Of a DNA stretch of 64,000 nt, positions 23,001-35,064 are shown piece by piece. Source of the stretch: Sphagnum magellanicum (Eukaryota > Streptophyta > Sphagnopsida > Sphagnales > Sphagnaceae). Position 1 is the first letter of the stretch; each line of letters begins with the position of its first letter. Below the pieces are notes generated by a model, which saw only the letters and a list, made by a program, of their open reading frames with translations, searched no databases and was not told the origin of the DNA. The stretch spans positions 62,001 through 126,000 of the forward strand of contig CM038924.1 of NCBI GenBank assembly GCA_021904315.1, in the 5' to 3' direction. The position numbers and the translations under genes were made by a program.

Positions 23001-24303
23001 AGATTTGCCCAAAGTTTTTTTTTATTCAGGTGTAGATACTTGAAGCGATTTTGTTCGATAGCCGCATAAGCATCCACAATGTATTGATGCCTCAATTAGT
23101 CACCCCGAAGCAACGCAATGCCATCAATGTCTCTATGTTGAAATCGATAACCGTAAAATTTGGCCATTATCACATTGCGATGTTTTCTTTGATGCTCAGA
23201 TTCTTCCGCATGGTTTTCATCCAAATTTGCATCAGCAATAACACCATTGAGTAGAATATTCGAATGCCATCCATCCTCACCGTAAGGAAATAACAACGGA
23301 TAATGTAGAACCATGTATCCCACATGTAGTTCGGAAATGCGTTGAAACGGGCCAGCTTGCTGAGTAACGACGACGTCACACTTGTTTACAGCTTCAGAAC
23401 CATTTCCTACCAACGTGATTTCATCGGCCGTTGGCAAATTGTATTAACGGGAATCCTTTGTTCGAGAAGCAATGAAATGCAATTTCAGAATCGTGGGACC
23501 ACCTTTTATTGCCATCATATCCCTTGCCATTTTGAACACTTTGACATAGGGATTAATATTGTACATCATGGTCAACAACCAATCCAACGATCAAGCGATG
23601 GCATAACAGCATGACGGTTTTGATGTTCGCTTTTCGTATCATGAATGTACAACTATGCAAATTGTGGATGCTGTCCTTTGGCAGAACATAGGGATTCAAT
23701 TTTGTGATAAAGTTCACCTTAAATGCGAAAGGAGTATGGTCCAGTGTTTCTTATTACCAACTCATCAACTTTGGCACCAAGCGAAGTGAATGCCAACACC
23801 AAAATGTACATGTGAATCTAATCTTGAAATTTGACGGCATTTCTTTTTTTGTTAGTTAAAAGAACTTCCAACTTTTGTGGTGTTGCAAGAACACTCGATA
23901 ACAAAACTTTGCCATTTTTGTAACACAGAGAAAACTATGGGTTGCTATTGCTTGACTTTGACAATCGTTCTTTGATCCACATTTTCGCGTTGCAGAATCC
24001 ACAGATTGTGTCCATTTCTCCACAATCCCATCATCCTAGGGTTGATGCATTTTCGTTTCCAAACAATTACAATGTGTCATTACCAAAAGAAGGTTGTGCA
24101 CGTGTTGTTGCTTATTGTGTAATTTGCCATTCTTGACACAAACGATTACTTTGTTCTTGTGGCGTTTTAGATGGCCTGGCTAACTCTATATGTTGCCTAA
24201 CATGCCATTTTTTTTGTAGGCGATTGTGACGTTGACGTGCAGATTCTGACATGTCTTGATTAAATTCTACTGGAACATTAATATGTGGAACAGGATTTTC
24301 CAA
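20014..24303 (-). pseudogene. Helitron Rep-helicase pseudogene
   Basis: Read from right to left on the minus strand. 24303-24112 is an N-terminal basic region. At ~23,980-23,820 is a Cys motif (CGFCNAKMW, then FSLCYKNGKVLL). 23437-23096 holds ISELHVGYMVLHYPLLFPYG. 23095-22502 is the Helitron-like N domain (NYQDAMAIYRWACCPNAFIT) with the HUH motif GLLHTHIL. 22341-21967 holds DLDNRWVVPHNVYL and the catalytic-Tyr region VKYMFKYVYKRHDR. 21852-21586 holds KGFAIGCMYYAHPTSDEHYY. 21333-21025 is the helicase start, whose Walker A reads GSGGINKT instead of GSGGxGKT. 20682-20014 is the helicase C-part (IGLCNGTRLIVKRL). Pieces lie in different frames separated by stops, so no full protein can be made. 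Confidence 0.9.
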
Positions 24304-24540
24304 AGAGTCAGTTTGCTCATCATTTTGCTATACTTCTGGGTGTTGTCGAAGGGCCACCAAAGCTGCCAAAACATTACCATGCTGCGCAGTGAGTGCACAC
24401 ATATGTTCTTGTATGTCTTCGGGCATTATGAAGAATATATGTTAGGTTTGTTGCTGATATTAATATCAAAATCTTGGGGGGGTGTTTCTCCTGCACTCAT
24501 TACCCTTCTCTAACCTTAAACACATCAAACTATAGTAGCC

Positions 24541-25640
24541 TTTTTCATGTCCACCTTTGTTTTTTTTACTTGAGAGAATGTTGCATTCCTTGGCATGGCT
24601 TTTTGCTTCAAGGTCAAATAGTTCCAGCTAGACTGCGAAAATGACATCTGAGTTTAATTTTTGTAAAAGACATTGAAAGAATCTTTGTTTTGAGAATGGA
24701 TCAGATTTTGATCAATAGTGTACTTGAGAATCTGAAATCCAATTTTAGTACAGAAATTACATATTATGTGATGCATTTGTTGAAGTTGTTGTCTACCTCA
24801 AAGTTGACAGTCTGGATGCATCCAAAAGGATGCCTCATGTTGCCAGGCTTCCATTTAGCAATGACCTCCATTTCTTGTTTGATCTGCAACACAATTTATT
24901 ACATGAATCCCAAATTCCAATTTCACAAAATGTCACCCTGAAATACAAACTAAGTTTTCTGGCTTCTTGGGATTTTAGGTTACTACAATGTTGGAGCAAC
25001 AACCCATGAACCCACAAAGTTCAGTTTCCCAAAACCTGTGAAGCTCTAGCTGTTGGTTTCTTATGTGGAGTGATTATAGGAAAATAGATTAATTTTCCAA
25101 TTTGCAAGTTCAATTAGACACCGGAAGGTTGATATCCACCGCTCATTAATCAGCTTTTGCAAGCAATCTTGATGCTGATGGTCAATAAACTGCCCTTTGC
25201 AATCTCCTAAAGATCCTAAAGATTGTTTCGACCCAAGGAGATGGTGAAAATTTCCCTACTCTAGAGGACACCAATGATGCAATAAGCACTGTTCTCAATG
25301 ACCGTATTCAAGAAAGAGATCAGTAGGTTAAACCCAAAAGATTTAGCATCATTGAAGGACGAACAACATTTGGTCATTACTTTCTAGCAGCTTTTATTCC
25401 TTGAGTTTTCAAAATTGCAAGAAAAAGGGTTGCTTGGACTTCTGAAAGATGATGAAACACCTCCAGAAGTTGTCATAGTGAGCATGTCTTCACTGCTAGA
25501 AGTTTCAGCAACTCCTCTAGTTCCACAAGCAAAAGATGAGCATGTGTTACATTTGGGCATTTAAAAGATTCACAGAGCTTTGATGTTCATCCTCATTCAT
25601 GATACCATTTCGGAGTTTTGTGCCAGACCATACATTTTGC
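24541..25640 (+). other. Mostly non-coding; one unknown gene fragment at ~25,320-25,563
   Basis: From about 25,325 a plus-strand frame reads RLNPKDLASLKDEQHLVITF, a TAG, then QLLFLEFSKLQEKGLLGLLK and ends with TAA near 25,563. Another piece, GDGENFPTLEDTNDAISTVL, lies at ~25,235-25,310 in a different frame. The sequence is protein-like, but I do not recognise the family. The single stop sits where Gln would fit. It could be a host gene fragment or cargo of the adjacent Helitron. Confidence 0.35.
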
Positions 25641-25644
25641 CATA

Positions 25645-25886
25645 GAGGAATACTTTCACATGTCTTCTTTCTCATGGTTGTTGTCAACAACAATGGTGCC
25701 ATGTCAAGGAATACTTTCACATGTCTTCTTTCTCATGGTTGCTGTCAACAACAATGGTGCCATGTCAAGGAATACTTTCACATGTCTTCTTTCTCATGGT
25801 TGCTGTCAACAACAATGGTGCCATGTCGAGGAATACTTTCACATGTCTTCTTTCTCATGGTTGTTGTCAACAACAATGGTGCCATT
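25645..25886. repeat. Tandem repeat, 61-bp unit, four near-identical copies
   Basis: 'ggaatactttcacatgtctt' starts at 25647, 25708, 25769 and 25830, an exact 61-bp period. Copies differ at only a few positions (for example gttgttg/gttgctg, tcaagg/tcgagg), so the array is young or homogenised. Each unit holds a near-palindrome (gttgttg-t-caacaac). Because 61 is not a multiple of three and the unit lacks stops on this strand, three overlapping open frames arise that translate the same repeat. I regard these as artefacts. Confidence 0.95.
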
Positions 25887-28800
25887 GTCCTGTAGAGCTT
25901 CTTTGCTTATGATTGCAAGGCTTTGCTTTCTCTGTCATGCCGTATTTGTATTTCACTCTTTTTTCGTCCCATCGAAATAAACAGACCATGACGAGACGGA
26001 TGGATGACCGGACGAATGGATGGATGGATGATGGGACAGATGGATGAAATGATGCTTCACGACATCCTTTACTATGTGTAATATATATGTTTGGCTATAT
26101 GTAGCCAACAAAAAAACATAGTCACAAACACACTTAGGAATGGTAATTATGTTCAACCAATGAGATGATGCAATATGCTCCCAAGGGCCTCTTTTTTTTT
26201 CCTTTTGGAGAGGGTTGGGGGATGTTGGATTTCTTGGGTTTTCTCCTATTCCCACCAAGTTTCCATTGTGTTCCTATGAAGTTCCAAATGGGTTCCCCAA
26301 CATGTTTCCAAAATTAGCGATGTGTTTTCCAACATGTTCCCAAAAGCACCTCACTTTATCCCATCGCTTTGCTCAACATTATCCTCTTTAAACTATTCCC
26401 TTCCTCAACATGGATCATAAAAATCCTGTGCCAACCGACTTCTGAGCAGATACCACAATTTTTGTAGGAGACAGCAATGGAAAGAAAGCTTTTGCCAAGT
26501 ATCTAAGTCCCCGAATCATGGGAAAATATAATGAGCATGCCACTAGCCAAGTGGCATTGAAACTTTCAAAGGTAATTGACGCAGGGGGTTAAACACCCCC
26601 TAACGAGCTCTGTCCGGAGCATGTGTAATTGACCCGTGGTGGTGGTGTACCATGTGAGATATTTGTCGTGCAGCGTGGGCAAGGAAAGGCCCCAAATTCA
26701 GGATTTCGAAACTTTCTGATGGGCAACTTGGCCCACCACTACAGCAACATGGGGAGAATCCAGGCCAGTTGCCAACTTGTTTCTTCTGTACATGATCCAC
26801 GCTGACCACAAAAGACTCATTCAATGAAGGCATAATAGAAGCTCATAGTGTTAGTAGTACCTGTTGTTAATGGTACAGTGGGCCTTGGTTTAAAGTTACT
26901 TGGTTATGAATTATTTCATTTAAAATGTTATCTTAATATTATGTTTTGGTACTCTGTAAAAACTATAGATTAGAAAATCTTGCATGAGTGTAAATGGTTA
27001 TTTTTTTAGGAGTTCTTATTCTAACTAATGTTAAATGCATTTTCATAGTTGTTAGATTCTACTAAAAAGGGTTGAATTTTAGTTGCCTTTCACTAAAGGC
27101 CTTGGATGGGTACTCACAAATCATTTCTACCTATTAATAAGGTGCTTTTTTTTGTAAATGAGGTTGAATTTGAGTTTTTAGGCTTGAGCACTTGCTTTGG
27201 TTATGTAGCCACCAACTTCTACCCATTAAATAGGTGCCTATTTCCAGCAAGTGGGGTTTCATTTAGTTATCTTTCATTGGCATGTCCCATTAATATTGGG
27301 TTCTTTTTACAAATTTTATATTTTGAAAATCTTACCTTGTTTATGATTATTTGTGAAAATTCAATAATAATTACATTTTTTTTACTCTGGAGAGATAATA
27401 GTAAACCAAGGTACCTGTGTGTCAGTATACTAAACAATTCAGGGGAGGAGGGGGGTGGTGCATCCAAAGTTTAGTTTTGTTCAGCCGTCACAATTTTTTT
27501 GGAAACATTGGGCACTCCTCAAAATAGAGGTGGGTCTAAAGGTAGGTGGCTGGTAATCTTTTTGCTTGGGCTAGGCTAATACCTATGTTAAGAGCCTTTG
27601 ATACCACCAAAAAGCCCTAGGTGAGGTAATGTCATTTTGCAATTTTTGAAGCTACAGAGCAAAATTTATCGAAGTAAGAATGATTTTTGTTTCTAGATAT
27701 TAATTTTGGGTTGCATGGCACTTCACTTGGAAACAATGAAAAAAGAAAGTTGTTGCGTTTCTAAAAATGATGTTCTAACCAGTGTTGGTCTGGGATCCAC
27801 TTTTGGACATACCAGCCTAGTCCTCGTCTTTGGTCCAAATTTTATTTTTGTCCAGTAAAGCTGACATCAATATTGCTGCAGAGCACCTATGTACTAAACT
27901 TGAAACTAGTATCATCATTCGTGGCCAATATTGCCTTAGGTTGAATACCTCTTGTAACCTCTATAGGTAGCCCAAAGTAGAGGCCTACAAAAGATATATT
28001 CTGGGAGTGCCCAAAGTTTGATCCCTTGTTTTTTCTTGGGTGATGTCCAATCAAAGAGATCCATCAACCAAAAGAAAAACAAATGAATTGAACTTTGGGA
28101 GTCCCACCAACTGATTAATATTAATCCCAATTTACTATACCATGCACACTGCGAGAACCCTGAGGAAAGTTTTGAGAAAATATCAAATAAACAATCAGCA
28201 TTAATGACATTGCAAAACCCTCTTGTTGAACTCTTGAAAATTACAGGAAGAAACACTTAGCCTAATGGTCCAACATCATCTCCCTTCCACTACTATTTAA
28301 ATCTCAAACTATTTACTTTTAAAAATGAGAAGGGAACAGGGAGCAAGGGGTGTAAATGAGATTTTCCACTTTTCTTTTGGGGGGGGGAGAGGGTTGTCAA
28401 CACAAAGTCCACACAATTCATGCCCTACCATCACCCTAGATTAAAAATAGTAGGAATGCACTTCCGAACAGAAGTTCTGCACAACCATGAAATGAGGTAG
28501 CATTCACCAATTTGGGGAAAGAGAGGTCCATGGGAGGATTTCAAATCTGTCATTTTCCTCTTTCTAACATGTTCCATAGGACTACCAACAAGTTCTCACC
28601 AAGTCTCCAATGATTTTCAACATGTTTTCAATGTTTTCTTAATAGGTTCCCATAAGGTTCCCCAAGATGTTCGGCATAGCATCACGTTTTATCCCATATC
28701 CTTTGCTCAAACTTGTATTCTTGTAACCCAAAGCTCTCCAAAGGCAAGCCGAAGGGAAAATTTTCTACAATGCTATTAAGTGGGGTCCAAACTTGTATTT

Positions 28801-30331
28801 TGAAAATGTCAAAAGTTTGAAAACTTTTGTGGTGAGGGCCAATAAAAGAGGCTCATTGCAAAAAAGAAAAAAACTGAACTCTAAATGCACCCACCACAAC
28901 TACTTAATGCAAATACACTATGTACAATGTAAGGTACAGCACAGGCCTATGTAACTTGGGTGGTTTGACCAGTTTTGAATGAATGTATATTATCATGTTG
29001 TAGGTAGCCTCTGCTCAATTGTACAGCATTGTTAGCATTTTGTTGCAACTTCAAAATTAAACCTCAGCCAAACACACTACCATGTTAGTTGTACAATCGC
29101 CATATGAGTTATAAAAAAGCAAGAGCTTAAAAAAAACTCCCTAATTTGACATCTGAAATACATAGAGAATAGAGGGCTTCTAAAACTCTAGTGGAAAAAG
29201 TGATTATATTTCATTGGTCAATCACAGTGATTTGCTCATGTGGTGTCATTCAAATGATCTCTCAATCCATATTGTCCAACCTTTCATGTTATGGGTGGGG
29301 AGAGGGGAAATTGTCTATGTAGGACGTGATAAATATTAATAGGGTCACAGAGCACTCAGAGAAATTTACTAGTGCATTTGGAGGCCACCTTATAGCCATG
29401 AATTCCCCTCCTACAAAGGGGGAGGGTGGGTAAGAACCCTCTTTCTCTTTGGCCTCATTATCTATGCTTGTTTAGTGTTGTGATAAAGTTCACCACATAC
29501 TTTACATTGGGTAAAGGTCATGAGTGGGAGATATTCACAAAATGCAGGGCAAGACTTGGCCACTGGCTTGTCCTAAGTATCTTATCTGAAGAGGTGGCAA
29601 CATCTGTAAAAAAAGACTCAAATTGCACTTTTTTTTTGAGAAACATGTCGCCAAATGTTGAATTTGGACACAGCATGTGACCAGCGTTTTTTAATAGGTC
29701 CAAATTAGGACTAAGCATGTGCCCAAAAAGTCACCCTAAATTTGACTAAGCATGTGACTTTTTGGTTAAGTTGTCACCTGAGGTCATATCTGTTTGTAGG
29801 TTTGTTACAAATATCAGTCATAGTGACTGTCATCAAAAGAATAAGTTGGTACCCAGGGGTGATGGCATGCATGAGTCCAAAAAGTCACCTTAAAAACGCC
29901 GGTGCCTACGGGTTGTCAAGGTGGGTCTGCCGTTGTGCTCCACCAAAAAAATAAAAAATAAAAAACGAATAGGTTGACGTTGGCCAGGCCTACAGGCGAT
30001 GCTAGCGCTAGCAATTTCAGAGCGATCCAAACAATCCAAAGCCCCAAAACCCAGAACTAATTCAGTTCTGCCCAAAACTTTCCTCGCTCATGTACAGTAA
30101 ACGCATCTGTGCTCGCTCACTCAACCCTGGCCCATGCAAAAATATCTGTCAACAATTTCTAGACAACCCCATCACGTGCCAAGTTCTCGAGCACTCACAT
30201 TCCGCGTCACCTTCGCTCCTTCACCATCGTCACCCTCACTACAGACTAAGAGATTCTATAACAAAAGGTTAGCTGCAACCCCTTAGCATACATACTTTAG
30301 GGCATAATTTGCAACTACGCAGGCACTCTGA
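25887..30331. other. Long non-coding stretch
   Basis: A GGAT-rich simple repeat lies at ~25,990-26,050. Near 26,470-26,570 an exon-like phrase (DSNGKKAFAKYLSPRIMGKY) ends at an aaag|gtaatt donor but has no partner that I can find. 'caacatgttcccaa' phrases recur near 26,300 and 28,580-28,680. No intact gene is seen. Confidence 0.4.
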
Positions 30332-30399
30332 ATGGAGTTGAAGCGTTCTCTACTTGTAAGCTGTGGTGAGCTTCCTGAGGATTATGCTCCGGCCTACAG
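30332..30399 (+). other. Possible short first exon
   Basis: ATG at 30332 opens MELKRSLLVSCGELPEDYAP and reaches a strong donor, ctacag|gtacgt, at 30400. The sequence upstream (30,000-30,300) is more GC-rich than its neighbours, as in a 5' region. A continuation at ~30,886-30,990 (SEVYEAALSPRLC after a cgcag acceptor) is in phase and ends with TAG. Family not recognised, and the model rests on splice signals only. It could instead be part of an untranslated leader of the kinase gene. Confidence 0.25.
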
Positions 30400-31024
30400 G
30401 TACGTTTTCAAGGTTTTCAACTGTGTGGATGTTGATGTTGATCCGTTGTTCGTAAAATATTGTTGATGACGACGTTGTGAATGCCGACGTTTGAAGCTGA
30501 AGCTCTCAGAGCGCCTTCACCGGTGCTCATTATGTGGCCCTTGTCAGTTTAGTTAAGTAAATTTTTTTCAATTTTAGTCATAAGAGTGAAATTGGGACTC
30601 CAATAAGAGTACTTCTGAAATATCAGTGTAGGTATAAATGTTTTTTCAATTGGGACTCCAAAAACATCGGCCCTGTACAAAACAATCTATTTAGCGAATC
30701 AAAAGTACATGTTAGGATTTGCTGCTCCTCTTTTACCTGCCTCAACATTATTTATTTGTTTTTCTGGGCGAAACCCAATTTGCTGAGAGAACCTGACATG
30801 TGTTTTACTTTCTTTCATCCAAAATTGTTGTACACTGCACCTGTGGAGGTGCTCTCACATGATCCGTAGTGCAAACGCAGCGAGGTGTATGAAGCAGCTT
30901 TGAGCCCGAGATTGTGCATTCGCACAGGCTCTGAAGTAGATGGAGGTTCTAATGTTCAGAGAGGAAAGATTCCGTCCAAACACAAAACGTAGTACCTAAA
31001 CCTTTAGCGGCTTGAAATTTAGCA

Positions 31025-32578
31025 ATGGCAACCAGTTTTGAAGATCTTCGCAGAACAGTACAATCTGTGGTCGACAAGCTCGCTTCCTCCGAAAACAAGG
31101 AGTCGCAATTCAACGCTCGGCAATGTGAATTTCTTGCACAAAAAGCCTACGAGATTGTACCCATACTTGACCAGTTTGAGTATACACTCCGCAAGCACGA
31201 CTTACACAGCTTCCAGATGTCGTGGGATCCTCCTAATTGGATTCCAGCCGCCATGGAACTTCAGCGGGTGTTGAAAGATGCTGAGGTCCTCATCCAAGAA
31301 TGCAACTGTGATAGGGATCAGTGGTTGCAAGTACAAATCAAGCGAGGCAATTTGAAAGAAACGTTTGCAAGAATCATATATGACTTGGAGTGGCACACGT
31401 TGCTGTTGTGTGGCCTCTTCGTACCAGAGAGCTCCGCTTTTCATCCGAACTGGGAAACATGTGACGGAAACCTGAGGTTGAACGAGTCTTTCATTTTGTC
31501 AGCGGCAGCAGGGTGGGATCGAGAGACTTTGCGGGAGAGTCTAACGAGCTCTCATATTTGTGATGGAGAGATCTGTAGAGCAGATCTTGGTGAGAAATGT
31601 CTAGCCAAACAGGTACTTGATAAACTGGATGCGGAAGAGCAAGTATCGGCGGATCCGAACAACTTCAGAGACTTGATGCGTCTATTCTTGTGGGTTAAAC
31701 CAGAGCACCTTCCCAAAGGGAAAAAACTTGGAGATGGCGGCTTTGCTAAAGTGAGAGAGACAGAATGGCTGGGCCAGAAATTCGCCCAGAAGATCTTCTT
31801 CGACGGTACTGGTCACAACAGAAGTTTCAAGAAAGAAATTGCTGCTATGGCTGGACTCGACCATCCCAACATCATGCATGCCGTGTGTTGCTCAGAAGAC
31901 AACCGTCGCTTGTCAATTGTTATGGAACTCATGTACAAGAGTTTGTATGATTTGTTGCATCAGGATTGCACTAGCCCACTATCCATTTTCCAAGCCATCG
32001 ACCTCATGTTGCAGATCAGCGAAGGACTTAGGTACCTCCACAGCAAGAATATAGCTCACCGTGACCTGAAGTCACCCAATATTCTGGTTCAATTTGCTGA
32101 TCCTCAACCCGAGATAAGATCAGACGGCATGGTCAACATCACTACCAACACTTTGTTCGTTGCCAAGGTTGCTGACCTCGGTCTAGCAAAGGTGAAAAAC
32201 ACCAGCACTGTGCTAGGCCGTCAGACAGCAGATGTCGGCACTACTCTATGGATGGCTCCGGAAACCCCCCATGCCGACGCCATGGGATCTCCCTCCGATC
32301 GCTTCCACCCCATGAAACTAGACGTTTATAGCTTCGGAATCATCTGCTACGAGATTCTGTCCAGAGAAGACCCATTTCAAGGTGTAATGAGAACACAGCT
32401 CAGAGGTTATGTGCAGGCCGGGAATCGACCACAATTGCCGGATGAGATTCCCCGAAGACTGGACATTCTGATCAACAACTGCTGGGATGGCAACCCGCTT
32501 CATCGCCCGGACTTCGCTGCAATCTGCACGGAGCTCAGATTCATCAAACTTGGTCTACTCTCTGGAGGTAAGCATTAG
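31025..32578 (+). CDS. Protein kinase of TKL type with unidentified N-terminal domain
   Basis: 517 aa, uninterrupted, with a good start context (G at -3, G at +4). Residues 1-220 form a helical-looking domain without transmembrane segment or signal peptide. I recall similar N-termini on kinases of non-seed plants but cannot name a domain. Residues 230-510 are a kinase: Gly loop GDGGFAKV (236-243), Lys256, alpha-C Glu271, catalytic HRDLKSPN (345-352), DLG in place of DFG (384-386), APE (411-413), and Ser in place of Thr after HRDLK, as in TKL and Raf-like kinases. All catalytic residues are present, so activity on Ser/Thr is expected. The C-terminus SGGKH overlaps a good donor (tggag|gtaagc at ~32,567), so a spliced form with another tail is possible. 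Probably cytosolic; role unknown. Confidence 0.9.
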   Translation: MATSFEDLRRTVQSVVDKLASSENKESQFNARQCEFLAQKAYEIVPILDQFEYTLRKHDLHSFQMSWDPPNWIPAAMELQRVLKDAEVLIQECNCDRDQWLQVQIKRGNLKETFARIIYDLEWHTLLLCGLFVPESSAFHPNWETCDGNLRLNESFILSAAAGWDRETLRESLTSSHICDGEICRADLGEKCLAKQVLDKLDAEEQVSADPNNFRDLMRLFLWVKPEHLPKGKKLGDGGFAKVRETEWLGQKFAQKIFFDGTGHNRSFKKEIAAMAGLDHPNIMHAVCCSEDNRRLSIVMELMYKSLYDLLHQDCTSPLSIFQAIDLMLQISEGLRYLHSKNIAHRDLKSPNILVQFADPQPEIRSDGMVNITTNTLFVAKVADLGLAKVKNTSTVLGRQTADVGTTLWMAPETPHADAMGSPSDRFHPMKLDVYSFGIICYEILSREDPFQGVMRTQLRGYVQAGNRPQLPDEIPRRLDILINNCWDGNPLHRPDFAAICTELRFIKLGLLSGGKH

Positions 32579-34719
32579 GGTTAGGTTACATTTGACCCTC
32601 TCTTCTCTCTCCTTTTCGTTTCTTTGCCTTAACCCTTTAATGCTGTCTTTGACCGAAGAAGAGTCAGTAGGTCATAAATCCTACATAGTAATGAAATCTG
32701 AACTGAATTTTTTTCTAAATGTTTTCGATTAGGTTATACACCGCCTCAAACTTTTCTGGAACAATATTCTAATACTTCTGGAAATGTTTGTGATTTTGAA
32801 AATGTGATTTGCTTTTGAAAATGCATGGCAAATACAAATTAAATACCTTAGAGGAAGATTTCTTTCTGAGAAATTCACATTAACATTAAAACAGAGTTCT
32901 TTCAATGTGCTCCAAATTTCAAGTTCAGCACATGTTTATTTTTAAAATTTTGATTTTTTTGGATTTCCTAAATTGAAACTCCCTGCCCCTTGTCTTTAAA
33001 ATCACAGAAAATGGAGTTTAAAGTATAAATTACCAAAAATTGGATTCCTTGAAACCCAGCCCCAATCCATTCTTTAGACATGAAAGCTAAATTTGCCATC
33101 TTCTTTGAGGAAAAACTGAAAAACATGATCTAGATGCCACTTTTTGGCTCCTTCGGCAGTAAAGGACTAACCTCTGCAGAACCCTCAAGTTCATTTGAAG
33201 GACTGTATTTGTCAGTTTATACATGATGTTTGAACAACGGTAGTAAATACCAGCATAACACTTACTTGTAGAAATTGTATCCTACTCCTATTTCAAACCA
33301 CATTAAATGGTTACATTTCCTAAGGAATCTCTCGTAAGTGTTGAATAGAAGAGAAATACAGTTAAGTATGTACACCAAAAAATGGCTCCCTAGTCTTTTA
33401 GGGGTTAATGTTTATCTTTACCTTACCTCTCTTTCAAATTATTTGTTGTCTCGTGTTGTTGACTTGCTGGTTTCTTAATATGATTTGTAACACTAATTGG
33501 GAAATAGAAGAGATGTATCATTGTTCATTGTAGATTTTCATGTTTGAATGTTAGAATATATAAATTTTTATTTGATAAATCTATTAATGGGAAAAAGGAT
33601 CTAATAATTGCTCATATAGATTGTTAGTATAGTTCTTGTGTTCCACTGATCCCATCATCAACATTTCTAGAATAGGTAGTTAAATTTGTGCACAAACAAA
33701 AATTTAAAACATGGTATCTCTTGTAAGGATGTATAATAGGGGAGTTAAATAATGTAACCCTTCAACTGTGAAAGGGGCCCAAAATGGCCTCTAGATCATG
33801 TTTCCTTTTTCTTTTTTCTCCAACAAGATGATAAAATTAGCATTTTGTGTCTTCTAATGCAAATGGGTGACTAGTCAAGGAATATAATGGTATAATTTGT
33901 TTAAATTGACAATTTATGCTTTAAATTTTTTATTTTATGCTTTTCAAAGGGAAGGGGGTCTTAAAAATACATATACATTCGAAACTTTTAGGTACATTCA
34001 AAAACTTTAAAAAGGAAAATTCCTAAAATAAAGATTTTAATTTATATTGCTATTGTGAGTTTGTCAAGAAAAGAATTTGTAGTTGTAATGCATTTTCAAG
34101 ATCAAATTTTGTGAAACATCAAAATAACTTCAGAAAATGTCAGAATATTTGAAAATTTTAGAGGAGGTGTACAACCCAATAGAATGCATGTAGAAAAATG
34201 TCATTCTTGTGTAGGACTTATGGCCTAGTGAGTGCTGAAATAGTCACTAACAGCATTTTTAGTAAAGCCTATAAAAAAATTGGACGTAAGTGAGATCAAG
34301 GTCAATTTTGTATATTTCACATACTCTTTCAAAAAACGCCTCAAGCAGAAGCACTATATGGCTCTTCATGCCAAATGAACATACAATATTTTCAAACCAT
34401 TGAACAATTAATGATTACATCTTCATTAGCCATGGAAAACAAACTTGCAATTCATGTAAGTCTCTTAAGAAGTTGGAGTTCTTCTGAGGCATATATAGGG
34501 CCATTAGGTAGGTCTACCAAATTTTGCCACAATATACTGGGTACATTCATTTCAAAGCCCACATCTAGGTGAGCTAAATCTGGCTTAAAGTGGAGCTTTT
34601 TAATATTCCTACTTTATATCACACCTAACGAAGATACTCTAACAACATGACCTGCCATTGCACCATATTTAGCATGTCCAATTAATGGCCATGCGTTTGT
34701 AGAATTTGTAAGACATAAT
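32579..34719. other. Non-coding stretch downstream of the kinase
   Basis: The first ~150 bp may be the kinase 3' UTR. The rest is AT-rich with no supportable gene. A 65-codon frame at 34,375-34,572 has no recognisable content. Confidence 0.4.
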
Positions 34720-34833
34720 GTGTTTTTAAAGTTATCCCATGTATTTCTAATGGAACTTGATGTGATATTGATAGGTCTGAACATTGCAAACAACATTGGA
34801 CTCGATTTCAACTTGAAGCTTGGACCAATCAAG
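34720..34833 (+). other. Possible exon upstream of the jacalin domain
   Basis: A frame ending DFNLKLGPIK stops exactly at an aag|gtgagt donor (34834), phase 0. Joined to the exon at 35065 it keeps frame into VQGPWGGNGG. Its upstream boundary and identity are unknown (LMELDVILIGLNIANNIGL is not a domain I recognise). Confidence 0.3.
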
Positions 34834-35064
34834 GTGAGTGATCCAAATTATAGCTATTGTAGATTGATAAATATGATTTTCATACTTTACTCATGGATTA
34901 TGTTAAGTGGCAAATTTTAGAACCAGACCCACAAAAATATTTTAATAAACTTGACTGCATTATTTTAGATGATATGTTAGTGGACTTATTGTTTTGTTTG
35001 TTATGCTACATCTGATCAAATTAATTCCAATAGATGTTTGTAAATTCCAAAACCAATTCACTAG

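Larger units (their letters stand above)
19779..24540 (-). mobile_element. Decayed Helitron (rolling-circle transposon)
   Basis: On the minus strand the element ends at CTAG (19782 to 19779), followed by T, as Helitrons do when inserted between A and T. Nine bases inside lies a hairpin: stem 19792-19799 paired with 19805-19812, loop atgca, with three G-T wobbles. Upstream on the same strand is a full but broken Rep-helicase coding region (20,014-24,303). The 5' TC terminus was not identified, so the right border is a guess: just beyond the last coding remnant, possibly further. Helitrons move by rolling-circle replication using an HUH endonuclease and a Pif1-like helicase encoded in one protein. 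This copy encodes no intact enzyme. Confidence 0.8.

Noticed and set aside
22646-23035. 129-codon plus-strand open frame
   Set aside because: Lies antisense to the Helitron Rep domain, which is clearly recognisable on the minus strand.
25599-25980. Three overlapping repeat proteins on the plus strand
   Set aside because: They translate the same 61-bp DNA repeat in three frames. The period is not a multiple of three, so no selection on protein is apparent.
26600-26833. Minus-strand frame with a Cys and His cluster
   Set aside because: The Cys/His spacing fits no zinc-binding motif, and the frame is short in a region without other gene signals.
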